Shown in pieces: positions 62,380-64,000 of a stretch of 64,000 bases of DNA. Location: contig CP073216.1 in assembly GCA_020342235.1 (NCBI GenBank), positions 124,001 to 188,000 of the forward strand. The letters are read 5' to 3'. This DNA comes from Saccharomycopsis phalli (lineage: Eukaryota > Ascomycota > Saccharomycetes > Ascoideales > Saccharomycopsidaceae). Position 1 is the stretch's first letter, and each line of letters begins with the position of its first letter. The notes under the pieces were generated by a model. That model ran no database searches. It saw only the letters and a program-made list of their open reading frames with translations, and had not been told where the DNA came from. The position numbers and the translations under genes are program-made.

Positions 62380-63762
62380 TCAGAAGCGCTCCTCCAAAAA
62401 CTGCAGGTCGTTGTAGCTGCTCATTCTAAAGCCCCATCTGGCAAATATAGTCAATGCACCCATTCGCCAGCCCTGGTATAAGCTCTTGATTCCTATATTT
62501 CCAGTGTGGGCATTATCCTCTCTTGATCGCGGATATATTGCCCCGAAAATTGTGTCAAAGGCACTGGTGTAGCCGCAAAACTCCACAATGAGGTCGTCCT
62601 TTACTATTTCCAACCCGTTGGAATCCCCCGCTAGTCTGTTATTTTCAGCATTAAGTAAATAGCTGGTCTGGGCTCTCCGTAGAATAGTCTCGGCAGGTAA
62701 TTTCAAGGAAAGCTCGACGAGTTCAGTCAGAACCTTTAGGAGCTGATAGTAGGCAGAAGAAGTGTCTGTCTTGAAGTTGTTCATAAATATTATTGGGAGG
62801 ATGTTTTTCCCAAAGTTTGAAATGAATGAGTTCAACACCGTTGGGAATATCAACTGCACAGGGCACAAATAGAGGGACATTTGTCTGATGTTCTCCCGCA
62901 AACTTCTCTTTAACTTTGAACTGTTTCGGGTAATAATCAACTTTGTCCGGATCAAGTCGAGGGGTGCGAGAACCATTCCGGTTGTGATTGATGCAAACAA
63001 AATTAACCAGAGTGACGTCAATGGCTCAGGCGAGAAATTGATATCAATATAATACGGGTCCGGGATTTCCAAAAAAGGTGATAAAAACCCAGTTAGCCAC
63101 GACTCCAAAGTCAATGCCAAGCCCTGGTAAATGTATGAAATGTTAGTTGCTTTCCACAAGCTTGTGAATCCTTCCTTGGAGATAATCGCCGACATGACAT
63201 CTATTGTATGGAAAGAAAAGGGCTGAATGTGATTTTCGTTTGTGACAATTGTTTCGGTGATTCCTTCATCGTCATTCTCCTCCTCATCCACATCCTGCTC
63301 TTTTTGCCCTTGTCCAAAATCAGAAGGACCAGTCTCTCCCTCGGTAAAAAAAAACTGCGCACTCTCGCTATCCTCCAAATCTAAATAGCTGGCGTTGTTC
63401 GCTTTGCGTCTGGTACGTCTCAATTTCAGACCAAGCATGTTGAAGCTACCAACTTCGAGCAATAATCGAACCACATCAAACGGCTGATTGAGTATCACTC
63501 TGAAATAACTGCGAATCACTTTTCTTATCAAGGCCCCAAAAGCATCAGAAGTTCCGCCCCATATATCCAGGCCCCTGGACTTGCTGTAAATATGTCTGTT
63601 TCTCACTCCAAACTTCAACGCTGCCTTTGCGTCATCGGAAAAAATACTGTCTATTATAGGAACACCAGACTGGTTCAACACGCCGATTCCAGGCTTATAA
63701 GTGACCAAATACCCAGCGTCAAAAGTATCTGGATCATAGTATGGTCGTAGCTCCTTCACCAT
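62380..63762 (-). CDS. UGO1: Mitochondrial outer-membrane fusion protein Ugo1
   Basis: Links the fusion GTPases Fzo1 and Mgm1 across the mitochondrial outer membrane; a divergent mitochondrial-carrier relative. The 460 residues begin MVKELRPYYDPDTFDAGY, matching Ugo1 (IRPYYDPDSFNAGY). Two carrier-like repeats are recognisable: RVILNQPFDVVRLLLEVG (residues about 94-110) and GMVLAPLDLIRTKLIITRN (about 270), degenerate forms of Px(D/E)xx(K/R), the last giving PLDLIRTK. An acidic, Gln/Glu-rich insert lies near 135-180. The third repeat is weak (KLPAETILRRAQT), as in known Ugo1. The start is set at the ATG at 63762; the frame upstream opens with TTG. Divergent from TLG1, 99 bp between starts, with CACGTG at 63813. 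Confidence 0.92.
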   Translation of the reverse strand: MVKELRPYYDPDTFDAGYLVTYKPGIGVLNQSGVPIIDSIFSDDAKAALKFGVRNRHIYSKSRGLDIWGGTSDAFGALIRKVIRSYFRVILNQPFDVVRLLLEVGSFNMLGLKLRRTRRKANNASYLDLEDSESAQFFFTEGETGPSDFGQGQKEQDVDEEENDDEGITETIVTNENHIQPFSFHTIDVMSAIISKEGFTSLWKATNISYIYQGLALTLESWLTGFLSPFLEIPDPYYIDINFSPEPLTSLWLILFASITTGMVLAPLDLIRTKLIITRNSSKLKRSLRENIRQMSLYLCPVQLIFPTVLNSFISNFGKNILPIIFMNNFKTDTSSAYYQLLKVLTELVELSLKLPAETILRRAQTSYLLNAENNRLAGDSNGLEIVKDDLIVEFCGYTSAFDTIFGAIYPRSREDNAHTGNIGIKSLYQGWRMGALTIFARWGFRMSSYNDLQFLEERF

Positions 63763-63861
63763 TGTCAGTGCAGGAGTCAAGAGTTAAATTGAACTCTAGA
63801 TGTCCGCCCGGTCACGTGAGTAAAAACACATCATCAAATCTTGGTGAGGCCGGAGCTAATT

Positions 63862-64000
63862 ATGGATCCGTTTAACCAGGTTGAGGAAGATTGTAAAGAG
63901 CAGGTCAAGAATTTGGACCTGTTCATTGGAGGAATAAAGGTAGGTGGTATTGGAATCAATGAAAAGTTGGATTTTGAAAATCAAATGGGGGAGTTGAAAG
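63862..64000 (+). CDS. TLG1: Endosomal/Golgi SNARE Tlg1, 5' part
   Basis: Only the first 46 codons lie in the window; the gene runs off the right edge. The frame MDPFNQVEEDCKEQVKNLDLFI fits the N-terminal domain of Tlg1 (DPFQQVVKDTKEQL in S. cerevisiae), a t-SNARE for traffic from endosomes to the late Golgi. The ATG at 63862 is the first in frame and divergent from UGO1. No membrane anchor or SNARE motif can be seen yet, so the assignment rests on the N-terminal pattern only. A GTAGGT in the frame (AAGGTAGGT) could be read as a splice donor, but the reading frame stays open through it. Confidence 0.75.
   Translation, partial: MDPFNQVEEDCKEQVKNLDLFIGGIKVGGIGINEKLDFENQMGELK

Noticed and set aside
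63888-63960. Intron in TLG1 at AAGGTAGGT
   Set aside because: The reading frame stays open past it, with no nearby branch point or acceptor inside the window.

Overview
The window is nuclear DNA from a budding yeast (Saccharomycotina). Genes are dense and mostly uninterrupted. Nine have a single intron near the 5' end, with GTAAGT-like donors and TACTAAC-like branch points. Eight of these introns are 45-54 nt and one is 164 nt. Two CTG codons fall where homologues carry serine (secreted barrel protein at 53404 and ATPase inhibitor at 8443), so the organism is probably a CTG (Ser1)-clade yeast, and CTG-encoded leucines in a standard translation should be read as serine with caution. It differs from Saccharomyces cerevisiae in having IND1 (complex I assembly), SNRNP40, a DNAJC8/Spf31-type protein and a xanthine dioxygenase. 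I saw no transposon, retroelement, virus-derived element or CRISPR array.

Layout. 0.2-9 kb: QCR10, a tricalbin, xanthine dioxygenase, BIR1 and INH1, all on the minus strand. 9.2-21 kb: SNRNP40 (+), a SNF2-family ATPase (-), homocitrate synthase (-) and the formin BNI1 (+). 21-33 kb: NET1 and PBP2 (-), SWC5 (+), POP5 (-), BRN1 (+), ERG25 and a zinc-cluster transcription factor (-). 33-43.5 kb: YCK2, CUZ1, PDR16 and ELA1 (+), a 76-codon orphan (-), CSL4 (+), PTH2 and SPF31-like (-), PTC2-like (+) and a TatD nuclease (-). 43.5-52 kb: a membrane-anchored dehydrogenase-like pseudoenzyme (-), KSH1 (+), UTP25 and a globin (-), and PUB1 (+). 52-64 kb: a secreted double-psi barrel protein and UBP1 (+), FOL3 (-), tRNA-Asp, IND1 and a GPI-protein candidate (+), OPI1 (-), a short NifU-domain protein (+), SDC1 and UGO1 (-), and the start of TLG1 (+).

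Three small genes are invisible as plain open frames and had to be rebuilt across introns: QCR10 (74 aa), INH1 (99 aa) and KSH1 (71 aa, with the intron directly after the ATG). Missing first exons were also restored for the tricalbin, SNRNP40, SWC5, ERG25, the zinc-cluster factor and IND1. Mitochondrial functions recur (QCR10, INH1, IND1, NifU-like, UGO1, PTH2), but no operon-like logic joins them. Several promoters carry plausible classical yeast sites: PACE before CUZ1, a sterol element before ERG25, an inositol-type element before OPI1 and CCAAT before QCR10.

The least familiar object is the 570-residue protein at 44284-45996. It has a proline-rich tail, one membrane span and a D-2-hydroxyacid-dehydrogenase fold that has lost its catalytic and dinucleotide-binding signature residues.
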